Positions 1-14,521 of a stretch of DNA of 64,000 nucleotides are shown here, piece after piece. The notes under the pieces are model-generated. The model did no database searches. It saw nothing but the letters and a program-made list of their open reading frames with translations, and was not told where the DNA came from. The stretch's first letter is position 1; each line of letters starts with the position of its first letter. Source of the stretch: Cacajao melanocephalus (Eukaryota; Chordata; Mammalia; Primates; Pitheciidae); contig CAUYLG010071120.1 in the NCBI GenBank assembly GCA_963573385.1, forward strand, positions 186,001 through 250,000, given 5' to 3'. The position numbers were made by a program, and so were the translations under genes.

Positions 1-1555
1 TCCCGATCTCAGTAGGAAAGTGTTCAGTTTTTCACTATTCAGGGTGATGCTAGCTGTAGATTTCTCAAAGATGACCTTTATGGAGGAAATTCCCTTCTAA
101 TTCTATCTTGCTGAGAAGTTTTGTTTTTTGTATGTTTTTAACATATAAGGTGTTACACTTTGTGAAAGGCTTTTTCTCTATTGAGATGATCATACGCTTT
201 AAGAAATATTTTGTTAATTTGATGAATTACATCATTTTTTTCTTTTGACTTAATTTAGGTCTCATTTGTTCTTTTTCTAATCTTTTAAAGAGAAAGTTTA
301 AGATAATTGAACTAAACCTTTTTTCTTTTCTAATGTAAACATTTAAAGCTATAAAATTCCCTCTAGGAATTAATTAAGCTGAATCCCACAAAGTTAGATG
401 TTTTCATTATCATTCTGTTAAAAATATTTTCTAATTTCTTTTGTGATTTCTTCTTAGATCTATGGGTTATTTAGAAATGACTTGTTGATTTTCAAATATT
501 CAGAAATTTTCCAGATATATTTTTGTGATACACTTCTAATTTAATTCTATTCTGGTCAGAGAACATATTATGTATGATTTCACTTCTAAATTTGAGACAT
601 GCTTTGTGGTCCTGTATGTAGTCTCTCGTGGGTGACTATTCAATGCATACTTGAAAACGTTGTGTCTTCTGCTGTGGGTATGCGTCATAGGATAAGTATA
701 AATGTCAATTAGGTCAAATTGGTTACCGTTGCTCAACTTTTCAATATCTGTACTGATTTTCCTGCTGTATATTCTATCAGTTACTAAGAGAGGAGTGATA
801 AAATCTCCAAATATAATTGTGAATTTGTCTGCTTCTTCCAGTTTTGTCAGTTTTTGTTTCGCATTCTTAGAAATTCTGCTACTAGGTACATAAACATTTA
901 GAACTGATAGGTCTTCTTGATGTACTTATTTTTGGAATCATGATCTGTTAATACTTGCTCCACAGTTTAGTTTGTGCTATATTAATATAGTCATTCTAGC
1001 TTTATGATTATTGTCTGCATGTATATCTTTTCCCATGTTCTTACTTATTTGTGCTTTATATGAACATGTTTTTCTTATAGAAAACTTATAGTTGGATCTT
1101 GATTAATTATTCAGTTTGACAATTTCTGTCTTTTATATGGAGTGTGTAGGCCATTAATATACAATCATATGGTTAGGTTTAAGTCTACCATCTTGTTATC
1201 TGTCTTTATCCCACCTCTTATTTGTTTTTTTTTTTTTTAATTGAATTTTCCTCCTTTGGATTGAATTTTTTTTTTTTGATTGAATGTTCCTCCTTTGGAT
1301 TGAATTTTTTTACATTTTTATCTCTACTCCATGTATTGTTTTATTAGCAATATTACATTTTTTTAGTGGTTACTCTAGAGTTTACAATAGGTATCTTTAC
1401 CATATAATAGTCTACCTTTAAATGACACTATATTTATTCATGTATAATGTAAGACCATTACAATACATGTCCATTTTCCTTACTCAACCTTGTGCTAGTG
1501 TTTTCATACATTTCAATTCCATGTTATAATACCCACTATATGCTGTTATTTGTGC
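1..1555 (-). mobile_element. old L1 ORF2 segment, inverted part (endonuclease to mid-RT)
   Basis: The minus strand shows degenerate L1 ORF2 sequence. Endonuclease-like stretches sit around 650-900 and RT-proximal sequence sits near position 1. Its L1-sense 3' end lies at the window start and would continue directly into the plus-strand segment that begins near 1,590. Confidence 0.75.
1220..1312 (+). repeat. 48-bp tandem duplication inside the L1 segment
   Basis: TTCCTCCTTTGGATTGAATT occurs twice (about 1,247 and 1,288), each time beside a poly-T run. Confidence 0.8.
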
Positions 1556-1584
1556 TTTAAAAAGTAACCCATAGCTGATATAAT

Positions 1585-2770
1585 TCTTAACAGAAAACAC
1601 AAGACAAGGATGTCTACTTTTGCCACTCCTATTCAATATAGTACTAAAAGTTATTTAGGCATAAAAAAGAAATAAAAGACATATCAATTGGAAAGGGAGG
1701 AGTAAAATTATCTCTGTTTCAGGTGACATAATCTTATTGTAGAAAATCCTATAAATTCCACAAAAAACTATCAGAAATAATATAAATGAATTCAGCACAA
1801 GTTATAGGATACAAAGTCAACATACAAAGATGTTACATTTTTATACACTGAAAATGAATAATCTGAGAAGAAAGTTAACAATTCCATTTATAATAATGTT
1901 AAAATGAATAAAATACTTAGAAATAAATTTAACCAATGAGGAGAAAGACTTGTACATTGAAAACTACAATATTTTGCTAAAAGAAATAAAAGAAGATGTA
2001 AGTAATAGAGAGACATCCCATGTTCATGGATTGGAAAACTTAATATGTTAAGATGACAATACTTCCCAAAACATTTTATAGATTCAGTGCAATCCCTAAC
2101 AAAATCTCAATATAATATTTTTACATAAATAGCACAAAAATCCTAAAATTCATATGGAATTTCAAAGGACCACAAATAGCCAAAACAATCTTGACTGTAT
2201 CTTGCAGGACTCAAACTTCCTGATGTCAAAAGTTACTAGAATGCTACAGTAATCAAAGTAGCTTAGACTGGCATAAAGACAGCCATATAGATCTATGGAA
2301 TAGAACAGAGAGCCCAGAAATAAGTCCTCAAACATACGGTCAAGTAACTTTTGATAATGGTGCCAAGATTATTCAGTGAGGAAAGGAAAGTCTTTTTAAT
2401 GAATAGTGCTGAGATAACTGAATATACACACACAAAAAATTATGTTAGAAACTTACATTACACACAAAAATTAACTCAAAATTTATTTTAAAAATCTAAA
2501 CATAAGAGCTAAAACTAAAAGAGAAAGCATGGGCAAGCTTCACGATGTAGATTTGGTGATTAATTTCTGGATATGTCCTCAAAAGCACAGGCAACAAAAG
2601 AAAAAACAGATACACTGGACATAATCAAAATGAAAAACTTTTGTATATTAAAGGCCATTATCAAGAGAGAGAAAAAACAGTCCACAGAATTGGAGAAAAT
2701 ATTTGCAAATCATATATTGTTTCTGATAAGATTACTGTTGATATATTAATAATCTTATATTAATAGCTAT
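1585..2770 (+). mobile_element. old L1 ORF2 segment, RT 3' half
   Basis: The plus strand begins ACAAGACAAGGATGTCTAC and follows L1 ORF2 from mid-RT onward, with many stops. Together with 1-1555 it forms a 5'-inverted L1. Confidence 0.8.
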
Positions 2771-2869
2771 GTTAATTTCATTGAGCTTCTAGTCTTAACT
2801 AGCAGTTTACAGAAAGATGAGATAGAGGAAAAAGTTAATATGATTAAATAAGTAGAGAAATACAGAACA

Positions 2870-3310
2870 TGAGACATTCTAAAAGATAAGTAGCCTGGTA
2901 GGGGTATTGTTCAAGATATAATGAAGACTGAAGAGACAGCAAAAGGCAATACGTAAACTGTGATTGCATCCTGGACTGTGGCTGAATATGGGTGAAAAGA
3001 AAGCTTTAAAAAATATTCTTAAGGTTAACTGGGAAAACATATTAATATATATCAAGTGTGATAATAGTATTGTGATTATGCAGAAAAATGAACTGATACC
3101 AAAGAGATGCATACTAAAATGGCTAAAGATAAAGCACTAATGATGCTTAGAACTTACTTTTCAATGGTTCTGCCAAAGAAAAAAAGAGAGAGAGAGATTA
3201 TGGCAACAATGTCAACAATTGCCAAATTTCAGTGGAGGGCATCTGTACTATTCCTTCCTCTTTTCCATAGAATTTTAACTTTTCAAAATAAAATGTTTTC
3301 AGTAAAAAAA
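2870..3310 (+). repeat. old interspersed repeat, 3' end, family not assigned
   Basis: It resembles a common mammalian retroposon tail (around GTGATAATAGTATTGTG and TTTCAAAATAAAATG) and includes a short (AG)n at 3,186-3,198. I could not name the family. Confidence 0.45.
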
Positions 3311-3727
3311 ACTGTGAGCCACTAAATTGCACAGCTTCAAATGGTTAAAATGCTAAATTTCGTGTTTAGGGAATTTTACCTGGAAAAATAAAAGAGCTGT
3401 GGGTATCTGACACAATGGGGCTTTTGCAGAGTTGGTTAGATTGCTCTGCATAGCCCCATGTACATCATCTATGAGGTGTATGGTGTCCCTTGGAGTTAGG
3501 TAACACCACATCATAGCTACCATGGTGTTCTCACGTTGAGACAGAGTTAGGAGGAAACACAGAATCTTTATGCAGAATTAAAAAAAAATAGGATAAGTTT
3601 ACTTTTATATAATTAATAAAATTACTTCTATATAATTGTTATTGTCAATTTCAGAGTACATACAGGGCATGATGATTTGGTCAAAAGTCAAGGATAGCCT
3701 CAAAAGCAACCCAAAATATCCACACAC

Positions 3728-3866
3728 CTGGGTTCAAGGATGGGGGAGGTGGAGGTGGGAGGGGTCGGCCTTCTTTAATGGCTAGCATACACTGCTTTGC
3801 TGATCGGATTGCATTAATAAAGTCTTCGTGTTGTTGTCTCCAGTTAGACTTCCTCACAGGTGGAGA
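3728..3866 (-). CDS. ZC2HC1B: ZC2HC1B exon 4
   Basis: 139 nt, acceptor TTTTTTCCAG, donor CAG/GTGTGT. It encodes [16 protein letters not shown], continues to EGRPL, six prolines and SLNP, then the first base of the next codon. Confidence 0.95.
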
Positions 3867-6800
3867 CTGGAAAAAATAAAACCAACAAATAATACCCTAG
3901 ACTATATACCTCTCCATTACAGTTTTTTTCTTTAAAGCTGGAATTTGAATTCACAGGAAACAGGACTGTGAAAATTGAAGAAAAGGAGAGTTTGATTTTC
4001 AAAAGCACTGCTTAAAGAGGTTTGGAAAATGCAGTAATATAATTTGCAAGTTCAAATAGTGAGGGAAAACACAAAATAAAAATCAGAAAAATAAAGAAAC
4101 TATAAAACTTTAAAGAAAGACAAATGTAAGGTTAAAAGTGACTTTCTTCTCAAGTTAATTGCTAAATTTAGAGCCACTCTAATGAAAACATGAACAAGAT
4201 TATTTTTTGCTACATCTGGAAAATATCTGAAATATATTTGAAAATCTAAGTGAGCAAGATTATAAAGAAAACAGTAAAGGTGGATTATAGTTACATTATG
4301 TTATGGCATTAGCAAGCAAAAATGAAACCAGAAATCCCAGAAATAGGCCTTAAAGTACCGCAGAATGTAATAACAAACAATAAAGAAGACATCAGGAGTA
4401 CCTTAGATTGTGGAGTCTTCTTCACAATAGGAATGTCAGTGCCCTGTAATCTTTGCTTCAAAGAATTGAAAGGTCTACGCTTTTTGTTGAAGAGTTTTTT
4501 ACATATTGGTCCATGCCTTTTCTAGAAAACAAAGGGTAGGGATTGGAATTTTTTAAGTGCACAATCACAGTTTTTAACGGTAGGCGTACCTAGACAGCCT
4601 CCACTACAGGGACTGCATTGCTCCTCAAAACCTAGTTCATTCTCTAACAGATTACAGCAGAGCAAATCCATCTGCTCTTCTCATTTGTGTTACATATAAC
4701 TAGATACTGTGTTTGAGCAAAGACAATAAAATGCCTTTATAGTTAAAGAGACTTACTTCAAATTTGGGTTTATATATTTAACTCAAATGTGGACAGTATG
4801 CTGTTTACTCCAACCAGTAGTCCTTTAAACACCCAACATTTCTGATACAAAAACTGAGGAGCTAACATGCAGAGCTTTGCCTGTGTACCACCTGTATGAA
4901 ATGTGCTATTGTGCCACTATGGGACCTTTGCCCTCTCCCTTGGTGGATGCGTGACATGTAATAGCTGTCATTGACACGGTAGCTTTGTCAGACCCCACAA
5001 AATACAAGTTCTGTGAAAATCATTGCACCTGGCTAAGAACAAGCCATCCTATTTTAAACTAAAAAAGAGAGAAAGATCAAATCATTTGATCAATACCCTA
5101 GAAATAGGATTAGGAATGAAACTCAAAAGTATCCAAGAGGGACTTGACATTTAGAGATCCCTCTGCAAATGGAACCTCTCAGTTCTCAAACTGATCCTCA
5201 GGGGTTGCAGCTCCAGGCTGGCAAAGCCAGTGACACACACTGGTGGGCTACAGGGCCACAACCAGCTCCACAAGCTCTCTCTCCAGTTTCAGGAAGCTCT
5301 AACCACAGTTAACTAAAAGACAGCTGTTTCGTTTTTTAAATTCCCCAGAAAAATAAAACCTACAACCTCATTTTATAGTCTTTTCCCGAAATGTAGTCAG
5401 GCTTACAGTCCACATCCTTTAAGTTCCATATGTCTCCTTGATCTAAAATGTCCTGACTGACAGCTGAATTATCCTCTTAGATTTTCTTTTTGAAAACATC
5501 ATCTTTCTTGGGAACCCCTTTGTATTATTGGGGCATACCAGCTATTTGATTCCCTAATTTTGAAACAAATCAAGCTTCCATTCAACTTTATAGCTATCAA
5601 TCAAGGGACTTGACATGCAGTTAGCTTGAATCTGGACAATTAGATCTTGGAACAGGCCTTACATCCACGTATCGTTTTGTTCAAATGGTATAAAAACCCT
5701 GAAATTAGAAGGTTCTGCATACGTGGCAAAGCAGAAAACAGGAAGGTTAAAGGACTTGTCAGGATTAGTGACAAATTTGCGTCTAAAAGCCAAGTTTCCA
5801 GATGTCTGAAATTCAATGCTCATTCCTCTTGACTAGCTAATTTCCCTGGTGTTTTGGCCTTGAAATTTGAATTTTTGATGCTTAAAGAAAAGGCGGAAGA
5901 GCCAAAACCTCTTGAGGGATCATTCACGATGCCAAGATACTTCCACCTGGCATCATTTCAGGAGGACCATGTTTAACAGGGTCACTTTTGAATGAGGCAG
6001 CATCAATCTGCCTCAGTGTTCTCTGGGCCCACCAGCCATAGGTTATGTACTTCTCTTCTCTTGCTTCCCCTCCACATCTGTCTTTAATCTTTGCACTGCC
6101 GCCTCCTCACTGACTTGACAGTTCATTTAAGTCCAATGAAACACATCTACAAAATATCTTTATGTTTACCAGAACATCTGCTGCAAAGCATCTTCCACAG
6201 ACTTCACAGGGAAATAACTCCTGATTGCCATCTGTGTAAAATTCAAGAGCACATTATGTTAGTTTCATGGAATTGCCTGGCTGAGAAGAAATGACTGACT
6301 GGAGGTGACCTCAATAGCTTGATATCCTCACTCTCTTTTCCCTCCCCACCAACTGCTTCTTCCCCTTGGGAAGACCCTGTGTAAACTCACCTGTGTTTTC
6401 CTTTTCTGATATAAACTTTTCACTTCACTAAACAAGTAAATTCCATATCCTTCAGGCAACCAGAGTATAATTGTTTGACTGAATATTTAATACACTCTTA
6501 AATGAAGTGCCTGATAACTTTGCTTGAGACATAAGCAAAAAATACCTGAGTATAAGGTCAGTCATAAATAATCCAGTGGTAACATCTTTGGGATTACTAC
6601 TATAATGTAAGTTGTATGAAGGCTAAGACTGTGCCTATTTTACCCCTAATGCCTCCAAGTACTTGACCCATAATAAGGTACTCAATAAATGCTGGTTGAA
6701 TGCGTGGGTCAAGCAAGAATTGAGTTTCTAAAATAGGAACAATCATTCATTCGATAAGTAGATATTGGCTTATGCAATTCTGTGGAAATACTGGGAGAAA

Positions 6801-9800
6801 TCATACATGGGACCAGCATAGAAAAAAGTATGCAGATAATTAATGACAGAAAACTATCATGAGAAAAGCAAAATGTTATGAAATTCTGAAAAAAAAGTTT
6901 TTTTATATTACCTCCTTTCCATTCATCAGGAGTTGAGTATGTAAATATTTAAAAAGCACTTTTATCAAAGTTATGATGTCTTAGGTTAAGAAAAAAAGCA
7001 GTTTGAGGTATGAGCATAGATTTTATATTAGACTAGTCATCTGGGCTTTACATGGAAGAAAAGCAACAAGGGACATTAAATTGGAAGAACCTAAAAAGAG
7101 CTGTGGAAGATGGATGTGACAAAGGTGAGGTGGGGTGAATGGACTGTGGGTATAGTGGGAGAAGAGTGGACTTTAGTGAAAAAGCTGCAGGTGTGCCAGG
7201 CATGGTGGCTCACGCCTGTAATCTCAATACTATGGGAGGCCGAAGCAGGAGGATTGCTTAAGCCTAGGAATTCGAGACCAGCTTGGGCAACATAGGGAGA
7301 TTGTATCTCTACACAAAATAAAAAATTAGTTGGGCATGGTGGCTCACGCCTGTGGTCCCAGCTACTTGGGAGGCTGAGGTGGGAGGACCACATGAGCCCA
7401 GGAGGCAGACTGAGCCATGATCACAACACTGCACTCCAGCCTGAGAGATGGAGCAAGAGTTTGTCTCCCCTACACCCACAAAAAAAGCTGAAGATGGAGA
7501 CCTGAAGTGGAAAGGAAAGAGGAGATTGGAGATTCTGTGTCAGAGTCAACAACATGATTAGATTTGTGGTGGGTAGGAGGTGGCAAAGGGAGAAGAATGC
7601 TTGAGGACTATTCTACGTTTAGAGGCAGAAGGATGAGAATATGCTGGGGCTGTGGGATAGGAATAGCAAACTTGAAAAAAAGGGCCATCTTAGGAAGAAA
7701 AATGACTTCAGCCTTGGAAATACTGAGTTGAAATAGAGTTGTCCAGCCAGCAGGATGGAAATGAGGGAGGTCAGGGTTAGAGACACAGATGTAGGCTTTG
7801 AGGAATGAAGTAAAGGCATGATATTGCCAGGGAAGAAGTCATGGAAAGAGAAGTACAGAGATGATCCTTAGGGAAACTTATATTTAAGGGCCAAGAAAAT
7901 GAGGATGATAAGCCAGGAGGAGAAACAGGAGAGAACAGGGTCATGGAAACCAAAGGAAGACAGTTTGAAAAAGGAAGGGCTAGTTAACAGGAAGCAGATG
8001 GGTAGCCCGCTACAGACATTGTTGATTTAAATGATTTCTTCTCACATCTGCTAATTGGTATTGTGTTTTCAACACAGGCCATCCATCACAGCACACAGAA
8101 ATACCTCTTGCCTTCCCCATTCTTTTGTGTTCTTTTGGCACAGTTTGTAAAACTGCATCTAAATCTAAATATATATAAAAATATGTGTACCTATTTTTAC
8201 GCAAGGGTACCACAACCTGAAACTACTCATCTTGATTATAAAACTGCTGCTGCTCTTTCTAAAACACTAGTGAAGAATAATCTATTTTTATGAATATGAC
8301 AATAACACTTGTGTGGTGTTTTCCTACGTTATCTCACGTGATCCTCACAGTAACCCTATGAGGCAGGGTTAGTACTATTTGTATTTTACAAATGAGATAA
8401 AGGAGGCTCAAGTAGGTAACCTCTCTAAGACTGCAGGTAGTAAGTGGTAATACTGAGACTTGAATTTGGGTCTTTCTCTTTCCAAGTATTAAGACTATTA
8501 ATTCAACCATCACCACAACTAGAGATATGTTAGTACTCACCTGCAAAGCAACTAGAAGTCCCTAGAGGATCAATGACCTTTGGTTGAAATCGGTGAGTTC
8601 AGTGAGTTTAAAATACTGACAGATACAAATGATATGATTCAATTCAATACTTGGATACCAATGGACCACCATAATTCTGAACCACATTCAACTCAGAAGC
8701 TTGCCTGTAAGGAACAAAGGGAACACCTACCTAGCCAGCTGCATCAAACATGGAGATCAATGAGGTCTGCAGTGTTCCTGTAAACTGAATCACATGGAAT
8801 ATGTGATTGCTAGAACCTTAAAAGAAACTTTGAAACTCCCAAAATGCCTTTCAGTAGGTGAAAGGTTAAACAAACAGTGGTATATCTATGGCCTGGAATA
8901 CTACTCAGCAATAAGAAAGACCACTTTTTTTTTTTTTTTTTTTTTTTTTGAGACAGGGTCTTGGTCTTTAGCTCAAGCCAGGGTGCAGTGGGGTGATCAG
9001 GACCATTGTAGTCTCTGCCTCCTGAACTCAAGCAATCTTCCTACCTCAGCTACTTGAGTAGCTGGGACAACAGGTATATGCCCCACACCCAGCTAGTTTT
9101 TTAGTTTTTAGTTTTTATAGAGACGGGGTTTCACTGCATTGCTCAGGCTGGTCTCAAACTCTTGGGCTCAAGTAGTCCTCCTACCTCGGCCTCCCAAAGT
9201 ATTGGGATTGCAGGTGTAAGCCACTGTGCCCGGCCAAAAAACACCACTGATACATGCAACAACCTGGATGGATTTCAATGCTGGGTGAAACAAGCCCATC
9301 TTCAAAGGTCACATACTGTGTGATTTCATCTGCACAACATATTCAAAAATGACCAAAGTAGAGAGATAGGAAACAGATTAGAGATTGTCAAAGGATAAAG
9401 ATGATTGGGAGTGGGGTGGAAGGTAGCTGTGACTATATGGGGTTATAATGAGGGAGATCTCTGTGTGATGGAATAGTTATGTATCTCCATTGTGAGGTGG
9501 TTACGCATGTTATCAAATGGTACAGACTGTGAACACATGTTGTACTAATGTCAGTTTCCTGGTTTTGACATTGTACTGCAGTTATTTAAGATGTAACTTG
9601 GAGAAAACTGAGTAAAGGACATCCAGCATCTCTCTGTGCTATTTTGTAACTTTTTGTAAAACTATATCAAAATAAAAATTTTAAAAATAATATCTAGGGG
9701 TCAGCAAAATGTAGCCAGTGGGCAAAATCTGAGGCTTTTTTTTGGTAAATAAAGTTTTATGGGAATACAGTCTTGCTCATTTGTATACATACAATTTATT

Positions 9801-12800
9801 GCTGCTTTTCTGCTCCAACAGCAAAATTTAATACTTTCAATGGAGGCCATATGACCTGCAAAGCCAAAAATTATACTATTTGGCCCTTGACAGAAATAGG
9901 TTGCCAAAAATTGCCAAACCATTTTTACAGTAATTGAAAAGGATTTGTGGGAGAATAACATGGAAAAATATTAATGAAATATTTTATTCATATATTTACT
10001 AATAAAGACTGGAAGGGCACACACAGAGTAATTACTTTTGGTATGAATAAAGATGAATATTATTTTCAGTTTTCTGTATTTTCAAATTTTTATGAAAATT
10101 ATGCATTACTATTTTAAAAATCAGAATAAATGAATACCTTTCAAAAAATAAAAAGAACTCCTTTGGTAGAAAATGTTGTAAAACAATGAGTATCACCTCA
10201 GCTATTTCTATCTTTTCCCCCTCTATTTAGAATCATATTTCATAAACTATTATAGTGGCTATTTTTAAACATTGGTTTGTAATCTTTGAAATTGTTAAAA
10301 ATGAGTAACAGAAAGTAATCTGGGAGTGAAAAAGCTTTGTTTAACACATCAAAAATAAAAAATAGGTCAGGCATGGTGGCTCACACTTGTAATCTCAGTA
10401 TTTTGGGAGGCTGAGGCAAGAGGATTGCTTGGGCCCAAGAGTTCAATACCAGCCTGGGCAACACAGTGAGACCTCCATCTCTACAAAAAAATTTTAAATA
10501 TTAGAATTAGCCAGGCATGGTGGCATGTGCTTGTGGTCCCACCTATTCAGGAGGCTGAGATAAAAGAATCACTCAAGTCCAGGAGGCTGAGGTTGCAGTG
10601 AGCCATGATTGATAGTGCCTGGGCGACAGAGCCAGACCCTGTCTCAAAAAAAAAAAAAAAAAAAAAAAATCAGCGACAACATGGGCAGGAAAACAAACAA
10701 ACATTACAAAGAAGCATGGAGAGAATTAGGACTAAACTGACATTGAAAAAGTGTTACTTCTGACCAGACATTCTCTTTCTGAGCTGGAAGTTAAGAATGC
10801 TTTGTAGGAACCAAGCTATCCACATTTTCTTAAAGGAGCATGATAGAGAAGAAAAAAGGAAGACATTTTTTTTCATTCAGATGCCTGCAAGTCACAGACC
10901 TCTTAAGTTCTCTGCAGTCCAGAACATGCAAATATTTAGCAATATCAACATCTTCCATGGTCCTATGGCAAGGGGGTAGCATAATCGCCTCAACTTACCA
11001 ATAAAATTTATCTCAGGAACATGAGTCATGAGACAAGAAAAAGAATTAAGCTATAGTAAAGGGACAAAGGGTCATAGAAACATAGGACAGGGAGGAAAGA
11101 AAACAAGAAACCTAAAATCTGAAAAGCTAATATACATTGTAACTGACTTGGAGGACTTAAAGCAACACCAAACTCTACTTTGCAAGCCAACAGTAGGCAA
11201 GAACTGAGAACCATCCAGATTCACACTACAGACTCTTAAAGTCACAGGAACTCCTGGACAGCATGTACCTATACAATTGGGGCAGGTGAATGAGGAGGAA
11301 GAGACTGCCAACATATGGAGGACCAAGGGGAAAGCTGTTTGAAAGAAGTTAAGATTCCTAGATCACACCTCCCCGCCAACCCCTGCCCCACACTGCAACT
11401 CTCTTGCTTCCTGGATAAATGCCCTTTCCCCTCTCTAGGTGATTCTACTTTCTGGAAAGGAAAAAAAAAAGCAGTTGGTGCATTAGTCAATATGAGGGAT
11501 GGCTGAAGGCATGAGTACTATGGCAAAAACAGGTAGGTATAGATACAGACATACATACAGCCAATTCTCATTATTTTTGGTAGTTACGTTCTATGAAGTC
11601 ACTATGAGCACTGAATTAGCAAATACTGAACCGTTGCTCCTAGGAGAAATATAGGGTTAGGTCCCTGTGAGTCTCTGGTCACAACATTTTTGTTAATGGA
11701 TCAATACAAAACCTTGTTTTATGTGTGTTTCTGTTTAAAGACACCTTCTTTAATATATAGTGTTGATTCAGTAATGTTGAACTCATGCCAACAGCACTGT
11801 AACTCATGACTGAATGTTGACCTAATGTGTATTTTCTCCATAGGGCAAATCACAGCCTTGAGCTTAGGAACACTAGACAGCACTTCAGCACTTAGCTAGG
11901 CAGCCTTCCCTACCACCCCACCTTTGAGACAGGGTCTTGCTCTGTCACCCAGGCTGGAGTGCAGTGGTGTGATCTTGGCACACTGCAACCCTGCCTCCTG
12001 GATTCAAGCGATCCTCCCACCTCATCCCCCTGAGTAGCTGGGACCACAGGCTCGCACCACCACACCTGGCTAATTTTTTTGTATTTTTGGTAGAGATGAG
12101 GTTTCATCATGTTGGTCAAGCTAGTCTTGAACTCCTGGCCTCAAGTGATCCTCCCACCTGAGCCTCCCAAAGTGCTGGAATTACAGGTGTGAGCCACTAT
12201 GCCTGGTCCAACGTGGCCATTTTAAACAGTGAAATCACCAAAGAAAAAGCACAAAGGTGTGGAAAATGTGGCACTAAATAGCCCATGGAAGGAACTTAGG
12301 TACAGTATGAGCACTAAAGCAAGAAAGTAGAGTATTATCTTGTTCAACCTCAGCTGGGAAAATGTGCCGGATGACTCAACTTTTTTACCGCTCTGTGCAT
12401 TTCTGCAAATGACTGTAAAAGTGCCACGATGATGTTGGGGTTACAAGTGAGTTTTAGCAAGTAGGTAAATTTGCAAATAGAGAATCCATGAATAATGAGA
12501 ACTGGCTATATATGTATGCATGTCTATATATACAGGTATACATGTACATATATACGATCTAGTGATTAATTTTGTGAATAGTGATACTGAAAGCAGAGAA
12601 TATCCACATGCCCATCTTCTTCTACTTGGCTTACAGGACTCTGGTTGCCATACTCTTACCCTCAGGGCAAAATGAAACTTCCCTGGGAATCAAATTATTC
12701 CACTAGCAAATACGTAAAGACTGGGAGATTCCCAAACAGCTCACTCAGACCACCCTACAATCTAGCTCAGTCATGAAATACTGCTCACTCATTCATTATT

Positions 12801-14394
12801 TCCATTTATTTCCCTCTCCCAATCTTAATGATGAGCAAACAGACAGGAATTTCCAAAGATCTGAGGAACATCTCTAGCATGTAAGTCCAAAACAGACAAA
12901 AAAAAAAAAAAGCAATTTAAAGGAAAATTACAACTCTTAGAAATTAAAAAAGGCTTTAGGAGAAAAAATAGAGGGTTGAAAGATAAAATTATGAAAATCT
13001 CCCAGAAAATAAAGTAAAATGGCATAGAAATTGGAAAGAAGCAAGCAAATTATGATTATATTGAACCTTCATGGAAGTGTCACTGGAATAGGTGCTTACT
13101 CTGGATATGGGTTTGCCTACTTGCACACAATGCTTCTGCCAAGACTACCATCTGTAGACTCATGGAATGCCTTATCCACTGTCATGGTATTTCATACAGC
13201 ATTGCCTCTGACCAAGGCACTCACTTTACAGCTAAAGAAGTGTGACAGTGAGCTCATGCTCATGGAATTCACTGGTCTCATCATGTTTTTCATCATCCTG
13301 AGCAACTGGATTGATAGATTGGGGGAATGGCCTTTTGAAGTCACAATTACAACACCAACTAGGTTACAATACTTTGGAGGGCTGGGGTAAAGTTCTCCAG
13401 AAGGCCGCATATGGTCTACTATTCCACAACGGAGGCAAGGAAAAGTATCCATGGAATACAGGCTATCCATTAGGATGTCTCTTAGTATTACCATGCCCTG
13501 TGATTAAGGTCAATGGGAAACTACAACAGCCCAATCCAGGCAGGACTACAAATGGTCTAGACCCTTCAGGAATGAAGGTTTGGGTCACTCCACTAGGAAA
13601 AAACCATGACCTGCTAAGGTGCTTGCTGAAGGCAAAGGGAATACAGAATGGGTAGTAGAAGGCAGTCATCAATACCAGCTACCACCACGTGACCAGCTGC
13701 AGAAATGAAGACAGTAATTGTCATGAGTATTTCTTCCTTTTGTTAAAAATGTTTGTGTATGTATACACTTGTACTAAAAAGATCTCTTTCTTTTCCTTCA
13801 TCATGTGACATAAGATTTAGTGACTTCACATCAGCATTTAAGTGTTATTAACTTTATGTAATAGTATTGAGGTTGGGGATTGGTGCGTTTCTGGTTGTAT
13901 GAAGGATAGTTGTATCGTTAGGTGTAATTATGACCTTATTATTGTCTTTATTTGAATATTATGTATGATTTCGGGAGATGTGTATGGGTTCAAGTTGACA
14001 AAAGATAGACTTGTGATGGTTAATACTCAGTGTCAACCTGATTGGATTGAAGGGTGCAAAGTATTGATCCGAGATGTGTCTATGAGGATGTTGCCAAAGG
14101 AGATTAACATTTGATTCAGTGGTCTGGGGAAAGCAGTCCCATCCTTAATCTGGGTGGGCACCATCTAGTCAGCTGCCACTGCAGATAGAATATAAAGCAG
14201 AGAGAAAAATGTGAAAAGACTAGAGTGGCCAGGCCTCCCATCTTTTTCCCATGCTGCATGCTTCCTGCCCTCAAACATCAGACTCCAAGTTCTTCAGTTT
14301 TGGCACTGTACTGGTTCTCCTTGCTCCTCAGCTTTTGCAGATGGCCTATTGTTGGACCTTGTGATTGTGTGAGTTAATACTTAATAAATTCCTC

Positions 14395-14440
<46 letters not shown>

Positions 14441-14470
14441 TGTATATATGTGTATATATATGTATATATA

Positions 14471-14521
<51 letters not shown>

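Noticed and set aside
3107..3325. 72-codon plus-strand open frame
   Set aside because: It lies in an old retroposon tail and is biased by an AG-rich tract.
13311..13655. 114-codon open frame across the ERVL remnant
   Set aside because: It joins two partial domains across a deletion, has lost the ends of both, and the surrounding frames are broken, so it is described as debris, not a gene.
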